DNA of 64,000 nt from Labia minor (lineage: Eukaryota > Arthropoda > Insecta > Dermaptera > Spongiphoridae), in assembly GCA_963082975.1 (NCBI GenBank), contig OY720344.1:68228546-68292545 (forward strand), in the 5' to 3' direction. A program made the translations under genes and the position numbers. Positions 25,850 to 39,400 of this stretch are shown piece by piece (the first letter of the stretch is position 1; each line of letters begins with the position of its first letter). Under the pieces are notes generated by a model. That model searched no databases. It saw only the letters and a program-made list of their open reading frames with translations, and was not told where the DNA came from.

Positions 25850-26468
25850 ACCGACCGACGATAGTAAGGGAGGTATTGTTTTCACACCAAATTTCACATG
25901 TGGAGATTTTTACATATCTCCACGAATCATGCATTTTCTAAACAGAAAAAAAGTATTTTTAGCATGATGTCTGTCCGTCTGTCCGTCCGTATAGATGTGT
26001 ACAACCTGAACGGCTCAACCGATTTTGATGAAATTTGGTATATTTACTTAATGCATCAGTGGGATGAATTGATCAACTTTTGGTGCAATTCCGGAAACCG
26101 GAAGTGGTAGTATTAGCGATCGACGATAGGAAGGAAAGGGTTATTTTCACACCAAAGGAGATTTTTTATATATCACCACGAATCATGCACTTTGTATTGG
26201 TTTTATCCTCGAGAAAAATCATATTTATTAGTTTTTTCTTGAAATTATATGACGTCATCCAGCCATGCATGACGTCACAGCCTTGTCTTGCATATATATT
26301 ATAAATAAAATAAAATTAAAAATGTTTATATTTATTATTTATGTATCCATATCTGTTTTTTATTTCATTAATAGATATATGAAAATTATTTTAAATTGTT
26401 TCTGTAGCTGGAAATTAATTTATTTCAAACCGTCGGTCGGTTCGGCCCTGGCCACAGGTCAACTTATT
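25850..26468 (+). mobile_element. Helentron-like element, family A, full copy
   Basis: It runs from ACCGACCGACGATAG after a T6 run to CACAGGTCAACTTATT. It has the microsatellite GTCCGTCTGTCCGTCC, the core GGCTCAACCGATTTTGATG, two TGACGTCA words (26250-26275), a right subterminal repeat and hairpin. A 10-base gap (ATTTCACATG missing) near 26150 distinguishes it from the other copies. The ORFs across it are element sequence read as protein. Confidence 0.75.
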
Positions 26469-26897
26469 TTAATTTAAGAAAATCTATCTTTATATTAGAG
26501 GCCATAAAACATTAAAATTTGAATAATTGAATTGGGTAGTTTTCTGCTGATTAAGTGGTTTTTATAATAATTAATTATAACTTTGTTTCATTTGAATTAA
26601 AATATATTTTGCTTTGCATTTAAAAACAAAATTCATTTCATAAACAAGAGATTGGAATTTTATCGTTGGATACTTAAAAAAAGCCAATTTGTTCGAGTTA
26701 CATACTAAGAGCTGTATATCTGTACTTAATAAAAATTAGACACTTGTTATAATGAATTTTTATTGTAATTCGTCTATCACCTTCTAAGTTATTTAAACTT
26801 CTTTCTACCACACCCTGAATCTATGTACATAAAAAGTATGAATTTTGACATGAAAAAAACATTTTTCATTTTAATTATATTTATTAAATAGTTTTAT

Positions 26898-27050
26898 TCT
26901 TCCAAACGTCGAAGCACTTCTGAAATCCGCTTTGCGGTATGGCCATCAACTCGTTCTTCGATTCAGACTTTATCTCATCAATTGTGGCAAAACGCTTTCC
27001 TTATATTGGTTTCTTCAGTTTTGGGAATAGGAAAGAGTCACAAGATTTAT
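26898..27050 (-). mobile_element. Mariner transposase C-terminal fragment
   Basis: The minus strand reads FLFPKLKKPI, a stop, then GKRFATIDEIKSESKNELM and AIPQSGFQKCFDVWKN. This is the segment that follows the third catalytic Asp in mariner transposases. One in-frame stop and no ends remain. Confidence 0.65.
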
Positions 27051-27231
27051 TATTACAAAAATTTGACTTGATGTTTCATATAAAAAAACTCAATGCGCCC
27101 AACGTTTTTAGTTGAATATGAAGCAATTCGTCCATAACCTTTGACAGGTTTATAGAATAATTATTTTATTCTTTAAAGTCCATGAGAAAAACGTTATTTT
27201 TTATAAAAAATTTTTATATTTATACTATTAT

Positions 27232-27812
27232 GCGATATAATGATTGGCCCCACATTCATTGGCCCCAGGGCCAAGGACTGTAAAGAGTAGGGCCAGAGAT
27301 GGGAAAATTTTCTTGCCACTAATTAGAATGTTATTAGAGCGCGATAAGCTATTTTTATTAAAAATAGTAAAATCACAGTTATTGACACCTGGGCCAATCC
27401 AGTCTTTTCTGGATATAGTTATTGGCCCCAGCCAAATTATTGTAAACAACAACATTAACAAATATTTTAAATAATCAATCATTTCATTGAGCTATTTAGT
27501 TTCTTAGAACAGGAAATGTCGATAATCATAGCAATAAGTAACTTTTAAACAACAAATTAAAACTATGCTTATGCTTACCCGGGTGCTAATTTTTGCAAGT
27601 ACAAACACACGTTGATAAAAATTCACTCTGCGCCTAAACAGTTGTGGGTATCCGTGAACAGCATTGACAGCATAAGAATAGTTAATAGCGCAATTTTTAC
27701 AATATTTTGTTTGGTCGATTCACTTATCCAATCTCTTATTATTTGTGTTTTAGTGATAGGAGGCCAATGACTGGCTCGGGGCCAACGACTCTATGCTTTA
27801 CCTTATATATAT
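27232..27812. mobile_element. Rearranged relative of the 1456-1834 MITE
   Basis: The right part, from GTTAATAGCGCAATTT (about 27680) through TGTGTTTTAGTGATAGG to GCCAACGACTCTATGC, matches the right part of the 1456-1834 element. The left part repeats TTGGCCCCA several times, and TATTGGCCCC recurs at 27420. The termini are decayed. Confidence 0.5.
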
Positions 27813-28139
27813 ATTTGATTATTAGTATATCAAAATTTAATGCTAATTTATCTAAAAAATTTAAAAAAAAGATTTTTTTATTGTTAACTCAGAAAATTTA
27901 TTAAAGTCTTTAATAGTCTTAGCTATTGAATTCAAACAGATTTTTAATATGCATTATTTTGCAACGTAGGTATATATAAATATATAAGTATATTGTTTCA
28001 ATATACTTTTTGTGGTCTTACAAGTTTGTTATTGGATCATTTTAGTTTTCATGACAAGTAAAAATGTTTTTTCTTTGAATTAACTTTTTTTTGACAATTT
28101 TTATCAAATTGGTATGATTTAAATCTAACTCCTTAAGAT

Positions 28140-28960
28140 ATATACTTATATGTAAAGACCTAACTAGGGTATGACAGACATGGCACGTGCCATGGGCGCC
28201 GAATGAAGGAAGGGGGCCAAAGTGTGAAATATCTTGTCCTCAAAAAAAGCATCATACGTACCTATCACCCGAGAGGTGCAAGTGCGATGATTGCCATAGG
28301 TGTCATTTACCCTAAGCGCACCTCTGTCTATATGTAGCATATTTCTTAATAATAATTATACTATATATCATTTGTTTTTGGTTTTATCATTTGTTCACAT
28401 TTAATATTGTTAAATGAAAGTAGTTTGATGCAAATTAGTTTATTTTTAGCCAAGTATTCGTATATTTTTATATCAGTAATTCTTTATATACAAAAAGGCC
28501 AAAATCTTTCTGACCATCCCTTTCTCGTGGTCTACAAGGGCTCTATCTAAATTGAAACGATGAGTTAATTAAATAGATAAGGGCCAAAGCTTTAGGTATG
28601 ATTTAGTCGGCCTTTGAGCCCCGACAGCTTATAATTAGACTTTCTGACATTATCATGGACGTGACTTAATTAAAATTAAATATCAAGAGCTTAAGAATCG
28701 AGTTTTCAAATATCCCTTGCTGAGCTTGTCCAGCAAAAGGTTATGGATGACTGATGCATTGTTTTATCCCTCCATTAAATCTATAACCTTAAGAAAAATT
28801 TATTTCATGGTATTTTTTTTTATCTTTTTAACTATTTTATATTCCATGAAAATTTATAACTTTGAAACTTAAATCTGAAATATATAAATATTCGGCGCTC
28901 TTCTCACCTTGACGGGCGCTCATCCCCCTGAACCCCCGAAATAATACATAGTATTTCGTT
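28140..28960. other. Unclassified repeat-like patches, no gene
   Basis: Two GC-richer patches are seen. 28150-28330 has GGCACGTGCCATGGGCGCC, which is palindromic around CACGTG. 28895-28945 has CTTGACGGGCGCTCATCC. The DNA between is AT-rich. No coding or terminal repeat structure could be established. Confidence 0.3.
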
Positions 28961-29094
28961 GGAAGTCTGTATGAAAAAGGCATTCATCCATTTTGTTTCA
29001 ATCAGTATATTACATTATATTATCATTTCTGTTTGTGCTCTTATTTAAAAGATGTTTTAATTTAATCAGTAAATTAATTATATATTACTATTGT

Positions 29095-29965
29095 ATTTTT
29101 ATATCTATCTATCTCTGTGCCTCTACGGATCTCGAAAGCAACCCCATTTCTCCAAGTATCCTAATCCTGAGCTATAACCATCTAACTCTTACCCTGTCCC
29201 ATCTGTCTACATCCCTACATTGTCCACTCACCGCGTTCTTGATCTTCCCAAACCTACCACAAGTTTCCCAATATTTTTCGTCGATCTTTAATCTACCATT
29301 CTAGCCATGACCCCTTCCCATCCCAGCCTTCTCTATTTTATAACCTTAATAACCTTAACTATATCTGGAGATGCAATTCCTCGTTATTTGGCCCTTAAAT
29401 GCTGCGGACAATCCTAATATCAAATTCTCTAAATCTACTTTCGTCTCCCAAGAACATCGACGACCCATATAATACAACAGGCAAAATAATTGTTTTAAAT
29501 ATTTCAATTTTCATCCATTTTGATAAAAGTTTTGATGAGATAAGCCTCTTTACTGTATGATAATAGGCGTTACCCGATTGCGACCTCAATTTAAATTCTT
29601 ATCCAATATTATTATCCTTTGTAATTACAGAATTTAAGTATTGAAATTTTTCTACATTTTCAAATTCTACATTTTTTATGTTAAGACTTTGTATGTTAAT
29701 AATGTTTTTCTCTCTTACTAAATATTTTGTTTTATCCCTATTAATTTCAATCCCGATCTTATTTCCTGCCTCAATTAATTTTTTTATGCTATCTTTAATT
29801 GCAATTGCCGAATATCCTATAATATTTAAGACGTCTGCTTATCCTAATTTTTGATTTTTTTTGTTTAATTGCATTTAGAGTGATTTTTCCCAATTTGTGT
29901 AATCACATACTCAAATGCTAAATTAAATAAAATTGCTGATAGTGTATCCCATTTAGAATTTCGAA
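29095..29965 (-). mobile_element. 5'-truncated RTE-like LINE
   Basis: On the minus strand, frames broken by stops read LSAILFNLAFEYVITQIGKN, then a decayed ADD-box region (ADVLNIIG), GNKIGIEINRDKTKYLV, and VKRLISSKLLSKWMKIEI, IFKTIILPVVLYGSSM, SRFREFDIRIVRSI. These are reverse-transcriptase palm and thumb motifs of RTE-like LINEs. The tail region (29095-29330) is the same as the LINE ends at 49.7 and 56.8 kb. Its 5' side abuts a mariner relic in mid-motif. Confidence 0.7.
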
Positions 29966-30612
29966 AGTTTCTGGCAATATACGGTGAATATGGTGGCTGA
30001 GGCATGATTGTGGTGTTGTTTTTGTTGTCTCTCACAATCAAAGATGAGTGAGCAGGGGCATTATCGTGATGCAATTGTTTTTCCACAATTCTGGACGTTT
30101 TCTTCGTATTGCTTCTAGCAAACGGCGCATAACTTAAAGATAATACTGTTAATTGACCGTACGACCAAATGGTAAGAACTCCTGATGCACCACGGCATGG
30201 TATTCAAAGAAAACAGTGAGCTTAGGCATCCAGAGCGAGGCTATTCATTGGCATCTTCCCGGCCATCTTGGAAGAGTTTGTACCACTTGTAAACATTTTT
30301 TTTACTCAGAACAGTTTCACCGTATGCCACTGTCAACATTTCAAGTGTTTCGGAGCACATTATTTTATTTTTTACACAAAATTTGATGCAAATCCTATGA
30401 TCCATATTTTTCAATAGCAAAAAATCGCCGAGCACGCAAAAAACACATAAACTTTACGCCTCTCACAACCAAACAAAAAAAATGGTATACACTTGAAACT
30501 TGGTACAAATGTTCGGGAAGAATGTACCAACATAACAAAACAAAAAAATTGATAATCGAAAGTACGTTGCCCGCGAAATTTGAAAAGTAACCTTACTTTT
30601 CGAACACACCTC
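29966..30612 (-). mobile_element. Internally deleted mariner
   Basis: The minus strand begins with CGAGGTGTGTTCGAAAAGTA, a mariner terminus. It then encodes FCVKNKIMCSETLEMLTVAY and KKNVYKWYKLFQDGREDAN (N-terminal helix-turn-helix domain). After a deletion come FFEYHAVVHQEFLPFGRTVN, MRRLLEAIRRKRPELW and LHHDNAPAHSSLIVRD, the block with the second catalytic Asp (HHDNAPAH). The C-terminus is replaced by LINE sequence. It is not functional. Confidence 0.75.
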
Positions 30613-31139
30613 GTAGATATAGATATATAATATTATATACTTATATACATATATTTACTATTTTAATTTTATTTTTTTTATATTTCAGAAATTTTTTTTT
30701 AAATAAACATCACATAATTAAAATAAAAATAAATTATTTAAATATTTTAGAAATAAAGATAAAATAATGAACAATAAATATTCTTTTTTTTTTTCATATT
30801 CATTATATTCTTATATTGTAATTTAAAAATTTTATATTTACTTAGGACTCAATATTTTAAATATTAACGAATTAATATTTATTTTTGATTAATAATTTAA
30901 ATTATATATTTTTTTTTCAAATTATAAAATAAAAAATTATCTCAAGATATTTTTCATAATTGTTTAGTGATATAAATATTGATTAAATATTATATATTTT
31001 TAAGAATACAAAAAAGTTTAATTTTAAATCTCTTACGTATATTATATTAAATAAATATTGTAATATATATTACATTAAGGTCTATAACTACAAAATTATA
31101 AGTATTAATAAAGAATAGACTTCTAAGGACTTTATATTT

Positions 31140-32243
31140 ACCGACCGAATAGTAAGGGAGGTATTGTTTTCACACCAAATTTCACATGTGGAGATTTTTA
31201 CATATCTCCACGAATCATGCATTTTCTTAACAGAAAAAAGTATTTTTAGCATGATGTCTGTCCGTCCGTCTATATAGATGTGTAAAGCTTGAACGGCTCA
31301 ACGGATTTTGATGAAATTTGGTATATTTACTTAATGCATTAGCACGATGAATCGATCAACTTTTGGTGCAAATCCGAAAACCGGAAGTGGTAGTATTAGC
31401 GATCGACGATAGGGAGGGGGAAGGGTTATTTTCACATCAAATTTCACATGAGATTTTTTACATATCTCCACGAATCATTGTATTGGTTTTTTTCTCGGGA
31501 AAAATCATCTTCATTAATTTTTTCTTAATTTAAAATTATATGACGTCACCCAGCCGTTCATGACGTCACAGCCAGCGCCTCATATATTATAAATCTGACA
31601 AAAAACCACTTCTTGGTAGAGGTTCCCCGCCAAATTGTGTGCCCTAAAAAGTTAGGAAATCAATAAAGTTAGGGCCCCACCAAGTTGTCTTTCAAAAAAA
31701 TTAGTGAAATCAAGCATGCAATATTAATTGTTTTTAAAACTTTCATTTCGTTTGGGTTAAAAATGAAATTGAAATAGCAAAAAAGTGATTTTTTGAGCAT
31801 TTTTTGCATTTTTGGCAATTTCGCAAAATGTTTTTGCAATATTTTTATACAAAGGTTTCACCTATCCACCAAAACAAACAAAATGAGACATTCCCCATCA
31901 AAATCGGTTCAGTAGTTAAGGCTGTAGGCGTGTCAATGTTGAAGATGACGAAGGACATGGAAAAAGGTGGAAAAAAACGCCATTTTTAAAATTGAATATC
32001 TCTGGTTGTTATGAATCAAAATTAATGATATTTTTTTGTTTTGGTCTGGTGGCCGGCCCCTATAAGACCTAAAAAAATTAGGCATGCCAGCGCTCCCTAA
32101 TAAAAAATATTTATGATATATCCATATCTGTTTTTATTGCATTAATAGATACATTTAAATTATTTGAAATTGTTTCTGTAGCTGGTAATTAATTTATTAC
32201 AAACCGCCGGTCGGTTCTGTGCCTGGCCACAGGTCTACTTATT
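31140..32243 (+). mobile_element. Helentron-like family A copy carrying a ~500-bp insert
   Basis: Family A sequence runs from ACCGACCGAATAGTAAGG to 31590 and resumes at 32105 (AATATTTATGATATATCC). It ends with the right repeat CCGCCGGTCGGTT and hairpin CCTGGCCACAGG. The insert (about 31590-32105) has its own core-like words CATCAAAATCGGTTCAGTAG and GTCAATG. Its left border is CTGACAAAAAACCACTTC and its right border is rich in GGCCGGCCCC. The first subterminal repeat lacks CG at one place. No protein is encoded. Confidence 0.65.
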
Positions 32244-34590
32244 TTATTATAAATCTTGTAAACAATTAAAATAAAATAATATTATAAATAATTATATTTT
32301 GCACTTACCTTTGTTTAGAACATACCTAGATATATTTCACTTATCATTGTTATAGTAATTTATATGTCTTTTAATTCGTATAAAATTATTTTAAATACTA
32401 TTTTTTGAAAATAACACAATTAATTTACTTTTAGTAATATGAAAATACATTTTTAATGATAAAATTATTTTAAGCATTTATATTACAAATTAAATTTAAC
32501 AATAATATATTAATCTACATATTATTTAGAATAGCAGGTATCTAAAAATGTAAAAATATAAATTATCAAATATAAATATAATGTTTATTTAAATTTTTAT
32601 ACAGAATATAAATACAGTAATGGAAAAAGATAAGGATAATGAAAAAATAAATAAATAAATTAATATTTATTTTTCTGAAATTCCAAGAAGAAAATATAAC
32701 GATTATTATTATTATTAGTATTAGTAGTAATATTAATATTAGACAATCTATCTCGCTAAAATAAATGTCATTAATTCATTTTTATAAAATGATGAATAAT
32801 AAAAGTAGCCAGTTTGTTTATTTTTAAGTGAAAAGATTACCAGGAAATACATAATACATTATATACACCATTCATCACAATTAGTACAGGCTATAATAAA
32901 TGGATTTATTTATTAGCAAAAAATTGATTAGTTTATAATTAGTTACCCTGGATATTCGCTGTTTATCTAAGTATTACATGAGTTTTTGCGCATATACATA
33001 TATGCAAATATTTACAGGCATTCATCATATTTAGTATAATAGTATATTATGTATTTATTTACAATATTGGTTTGTTTAGTTTCAATATTTTTATATAAAT
33101 ATATATAAAAAATATCACAATTCCAAGTCAATAGTTTTGAACGATAGTACATAATCGGTTTTTAATGATTCCTTAAAACTTAAAATAATAAAAATGAATT
33201 AATTGAAAAGTAAATAATAAATGGATAGTTGGATTTCGGATTTGTAAATAAGAAAACAGTTATTATTAGACTCATAAAATACTGCTATTATATAATCATT
33301 AATTGTAAATAATAAATGCTTCAAAACATACATTGAAAAAGTCATTTTATATATAATTATTAACTTTTAATAATTATATTTATTCTTATATATATAAGAC
33401 AATAAAATATCACACTTGCTAATATTTTTTATTGGAATGTCTTATTATTTAAAAAAAAATCAATAATTAGATATAATTGAGAATTCGGTATTAAAAAGGG
33501 AAGAAAGTTTTGAACTGTTCTTTTGAATGGCAACATTAGTGAGGATGACTAGATTGATATGCGTGCCCCCATTGAGAGAGCTGTGAACTATTTCTCTTTT
33601 TAGAGAATTAAATACCGAAATCCAGATCCTAATCTTTCCAATAAACTTTCCTTAATGGATCAACCCATGTTTGAAAATTAAAAAAGTAAAAGAACTGAAA
33701 GGAGAAGACTATATACATCAAATAATACATCAAATAATTCACAAATGTCTCTCTGAGGTCGTATAATCTAGAATCTAGACAATCCTACAAGTGTGAGCCC
33801 TCAAATAGCACAGAATAAATACAGTGACGTGGCCAAAATAAATGGCACCCGAGGCACCCCTCAAAATTATTATACAATTGAAATTTTCTGAATAATATTT
33901 GTCTTGGAGACGATTCAGTGAGTGTCGCTTGGGGTATATAAGACCCTCTTACAATAATTTAAAATACACTTAATTAATTTTATTTGGCATTCCTATTTAA
34001 GCTTTAGGAAAATTAATTGATTATGTCATCTAAATATGATATTTAATTGTAATAAATAAATTATGAAAATAGACTAATTGCAAGAAATTTAATTTATTTT
34101 TCACATATATATATTATTATTAATTTATATGTAAATATCAATTTATATTATGGTTGTTATTATTATTTTTAATTGAATTGTTATTCATTCTTAATTTATA
34201 TATAATGTTCGTCACATGAACATTAATTATTTGTCTATCGAATTACCTTTTGAGTAAATGAAGAAGAATACCGGATTTAACTTACAACTAAAATATTAAC
34301 GTGATAACATTCCCAAAGATAAGTGGAATACTTTAATCTAATATTGAAGGTTTAATTAAATATTATGATATCATTATTTATTGCAAAATAAGTAAATGTA
34401 AATGAAAGTAATGAATTTCAAAATAAAAGAATTCATTGAGTTTTGAAATAATTAAATTTTAAATATTCTTATTATAATTTTAAGGTTAAATCACATTTAT
34501 ATAATAGAATAATTTAAATTTAATTTAATTTATTTAATTAAAAAAATACGTTCAATTAGTCAATAGGTCCTATAAAAAGTCTCTGTGGTT
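32244..34590. other. AT-rich DNA, no gene seen
   Basis: Only low-complexity sequence is present, apart from a weak inverted repeat near 33484-33630. There, ATTCGGTATTAAAAAG on the left pairs imperfectly with CTTTTTAGAGAATTAAATACCGAAAT on the right, and this may be a decayed MITE of about 150 bp. Confidence 0.5.
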
Positions 34591-34599
34591 TTTGCCAAT

Positions 34600-34835
34600 C
34601 GTATTAATAGTAAACATAGTAAACATCGAGCTCCTTTTTGTATTCAGCTCTTTTCAAATGATTGAAAACTATCATGTGATTGATGTTTATTGCCTCTGCT
34701 ATTTCCTGACAGCTCGAGCGCCGGTCTTCCTTCGCCAGTTGCAATATTCCATCGAATTTTTCACTAAAATGAGATGCATCTTTGACTTCTAGGTCCTTCA
34801 TCCACTGGCAGCATACTCACCGATTCACAAATTTT
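34600..34835 (-). mobile_element. Mariner transposase N-terminal fragment
   Basis: The minus strand reads KFDGILQLAKEDRRSSCQEI, then AEAININHMIVFNHLKRAEY. This is the second helix-turn-helix of mariner transposases (usual form: L-E-DPRQT-RELAE-L--S---I--HL--IGK). The ends and the catalytic core are missing. Confidence 0.6.
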
Positions 34836-35551
34836 TCAGCATGTTTTTACATTTTTTTATGATAATAAAGTATCACATGCCAAAAATTTATTTTTATATT
34901 TCAATTATTTTAAAATCATATAAGTAACTAGAATTAAAAAACTGTAAACTGAATTGTCAACTTTAAAGGATGAGACAATCAGGTGATTGTTGCCCGATAT
35001 AAACCGCGGACACTTTTTTATATAATACTTAATATCTAGTAAAAATAACATATTTCACTTGACATAATCAATCATTTTATTTGAAAACTTAATACATGCT
35101 TTTAATAAAATAGAATATAAGTAACAAAAAAAACGTTTATAAAAAATTAATTAGTCTAACATGGAGCAAGTATGAAATAATTCCTCTTAAATTGTTTATT
35201 TAAAAATATATTAATAATAATATTAATAATGTATAATATAACAAAGAATGCATTTTTATATTTTTCTTTTCTTTTGGACTTTTGTGTTTCTAAAAAATAA
35301 ATATATATATTTATTAATATATTTATTTTATTGGAAGACGATGCTTATATAAAAAATATTTACATGAAAATAAATAAATATTTTATGTCTTCCAAACTAA
35401 ACAATATTATATTAATTTATTATAATATTTTGCCAATATTTTATTATTAAAATAAGAAGAATAAATAATATTAAAAAAAAACTTTTATGAACATTGTTTT
35501 TAAATTCTGTGAAAAAAAATTCTTAAATACTGTTTATGGTTCTTACATATA

Positions 35552-35656
35552 AATAATGACGGAAAAGTAATCGCCAGGTTGGACAATGCTACTGCACCTT
35601 CTCAACCGATTGATTGCCCAACTACAGTGCCACTCTGGCGATTACTTTTCACTATT
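35552..35656. mobile_element. ~100-bp Tc1-like MITE, family M
   Basis: The ends TGACGGAAAAGTAATCGCCAG and CTGGCGATTACTTTTCACTA are inverted repeats. The middle shares TTGCCCAACTACAGTGCCAC with the copy at 41912-42002. A third copy is at 47533-47612. Confidence 0.65.
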
Positions 35657-36450
35657 CCTATAGAATATATATTATATATAAGTCATATGTATAAGTATCC
35701 ATATTATATTAAAAATTGAATATGTTAAATTTAATTAAATTATTTGTGTCATTTGATGATACTAAACCAATCAGGGTATGAAAAAAACTCAAAACAATTC
35801 AAAGACCATATTCACTATTTTCTAATATGGCAAATATTTTTATTTTTTGAAAATTGTATCTTTTGATATAAGTCCTAATTAAAAAGATCATTATTTTTAT
35901 TACCAAAAGATTATTCAATTAAGGAGATATAAATATAATGGAATTCATAAAAAAAAATTGTTTTAATAAAAGTGTTTGTTATAAAATTATAAAATATTGG
36001 AATAAGGTAAAAATAAATTTTAAAATTTTTTTTAATTTTTAATTTTATATTTTATTCTTTTGAAAATTTATTTTTGAATATGCAAGTTTTGAAGTTATTT
36101 ATTGAATGAATAATCAAATCAGTAACTAAAAACAGTAAATAAAAACAACTTTTTTATAAACATTGACATTAAGTGGTCTTGAATGAACATGAAAGCTAAT
36201 AAAAGAGCTTTCAATGTTTCATTTTTTAATTTTTTTTATAACGTTTTTAGAAAATTGTCTACTTAAATGAATATATAAATATTAATATAATATGATTTAT
36301 TAATTAAATTTATTTATTTAAGAAAACCTTTCAAATTATATATATCGTAGACCTGACTTTTATTTAATACATTCAAATAAATTAAAAATATTATTTGATA
36401 CCAAAATATTTCAAATTGCAAATTCAAAAGTTATGTTATTCAAATACCGT

Positions 36451-39400
36451 TCAAAGGGATTCTAGAAGATTTTGCATAAAAACAGCACCATCAGTGGCTG
36501 TAGGTGATTGTTCATTCACCCTGGATGCCGAACTAGCAACCGATCTTGATCCTGGTGTAGAGGATTGCTGCTGGCGTCCTCGCAGCCTTGATCTATTTGC
36601 ATCTGAGGATAAGGCATAATGCGCACCTGTCAAGTAGAGATCCCCTGTATAAAGAATTTTGTTTGATCCAGCTGGACGAGAAGCAATATGGTATCTGTTA
36701 AAAGAGCCAGAAGATCATTAGTTTATAAGTCAAATTAGAAAAAAAAACAAAAATTTTAACTAACAAGAGATCTAAAAATTTTTTATTAGATTAAACAAAC
36801 TGGATATTTAGGGGATATTTATAATAATTTTAGAAATTCTGTACTTTCCATATACTATGATGTGCGATCATCGGGTGACTGTTAAACTATTTAGCGACTT
36901 CAGAATGAAACAAACGATATTAGGGTGCATAATATTGAAAATCTATGACAAAAACGTCAATAAAATTTAATTGACAGTTTATATTGATATTAAAGGTTGT
37001 TCAATAAGTTCGCGGAGCGCCATTTATTCGTCAATATCATCGGAAAAAACAATATATGGTATTGGTAGACCGTCGACTGAGTGAAAGAGATTTAACAGAG
37101 ACTTTAGGCATTTCATTGGGCACAGTGATCAATATTTTGATATCAATATGTGGAAAATACAAGAATTGTTGCAACATCCAGCCTATTCGCCAGATTTAGG
37201 TCCCTCCAACTTCTGACTCTTCCTACACCACATTCAATATCTCGGTGAAAAACGATTTTCTTTAAACGAAGATGTAATAGCTGCCGTTGAGGGATATTTT
37301 GCAAAGCTGTTGCAAAACCACTCCAGTCAAGGGATCCATAAATTAGAAGACCGTTGGAATAAGTGTATTGAAGTTGAAGGAAACTACACCAAAAAATAAA
37401 CTCATTTTTACAAATAAAAATTGGTTCCTTCATTTTCGTTCCGCGAACTTATTGAACAACCTATTATATATGTATATTATATTTATAATAATTAATAAAT
37501 AAAATTAGCTTAGCTCGTTTTTAATAAAATCGTTTAATTATAATGTAAATAAAAAATAAATTTTTTGATAAGAAGGACATTCTCCTGACAAAGGCCAATT
37601 CTCTCTAAAGATAAAATCATAAAGTTCCTCCTCGCTTGAAAACCCGACTTTTTATATATTATCGAACTTCCCCATTTCTGGGCATCTGCCTCTTCGTTTG
37701 CTTCTACTTCAAGGTTCAGTCTTAGAAAAATTGTTAAAAACAGAGCATAGCCGGCTGCAGTTGAGCAATCCGCCTTTCTTAAAGAAGATGCAACCCGCAT
37801 AGTGGGTCTGTTAATTTGTTAATCATCCTGTCGGTCCGAAGACGCTGTCTTAATTTCTTAATTTTTTAAAAATATTTTAAATAATCAAATATTTAATGAA
37901 TTAAGGGGAGATAATAATTATAATAATTATAAAAGTAAAATATTCTTGTGTAAATAATAAATTCCAAACCCTGTCGTTAATATTTTTCCATGATTATACA
38001 CACATATACAACTTCAAAGCATACATATGTTACTCCTAGTAAAGTAAACATCCTAATATAGATAGATAGATAGAAAGGTATATATATAGGAAGATTTACT
38101 TCATATTAATAAAAGACATTTGCAATATGTAGAATATATTGATTTATAAATAGCCAGAACCTTTAAACTCTGACAATCTAATCTATCTTTATTAAAAATT
38201 AAAAAAAAAAATTATATACCATAGGAATACAAATATATAAAATATAAAAATTATATGATGTGTAAGATAATAAATTATTATGAAAGTAATAATAACATAT
38301 AATTTTATATTTAATTCAAAGTTTACAAATTTTATTTTTATTTCAAAAAGTTAAATAATGACATTTTAAAAATTAATAGTGAATTTTGAAAAAACAAAGG
38401 AAATATAAAACATTTATAATAATATTGATTTAATAAATAATATAATGTTAATTTATTCAAGAAATAAATACTCTATTATAAAATGGAACACGATTCACTG
38501 TTCTATTCCTTTATATTCCATATCACATATCCAAGTAGGATTTTCGAGTAATTGTGATAAGAAGGGTTGAAATGGTGGTGACTATATAGCGCCAAGTTAA
38601 GAGGTTGTAGTCTCAAGAAATGGCTATCGCGATTGGCCTAGCAATGCCGCTTTTCACTCTTTGCTTTCCAAAATCCTTTTTATCTGTGAAAAAAGGGGCC
38701 GAAATGTGTTTACGAATGAATAAAATTCATTCGTTAAACAAACATATGAGACTCTCGCTTTAAGTGAAAATTCAATGGGAATAACAAAAAGAGAAAATTT
38801 TAAAAATAAATTCAAAACTTGTTACAATATAAATACTATGCAATACATAATCCATTTTAACAAAAAATATATATTTTTTATTTATTTATCGGTTTTGTTT
38901 ATTTGTTTATAAATATTAACTCGATATTTTAAATATATAGTGAAATCTTAAATATATATATATGTATATGAGAGCTTAGAATATCTTTTTGTTTTTTAGA
39001 ATTTTTAAATTTTTAAACTTCATTAAATAAAATTTGAAAGTTTTGTAATTAATGAAAAGTTATAAACGGTTAGATTTCTTATATATTTTGTAACAGGAAC
39101 AATTTATTAATTTTATATAAATTATCATTTTTGAATTTGGGAAATCTGCTCGCCGGTTTTGGCTCCTCTAAAGTGGGGTTCTGACCCGACCGGGTTTTCT
39201 GACGGAAAACTATTAAGGGATTCCCCAAATGCTATGTACCGGCTTGTTCTCTACCAGGAAGAGAGAGTCAGAACACCAAACCTTGTAGTGGTAACTTGTG
39301 CCCTGCGAGAACCGAAACCCAATCTTTATACTGGCAGCTTGTTCCGATGCTCCGATTCCCCATTTTTCTTCAGTAAACAATCCTAATTTAATTCAGAATG

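Noticed and set aside
36395..36619. Plus-strand ORF over the last TPR exon
   Set aside because: It is the shadow of the minus-strand exon, which has correct splice phase and continues the TPR repeats.
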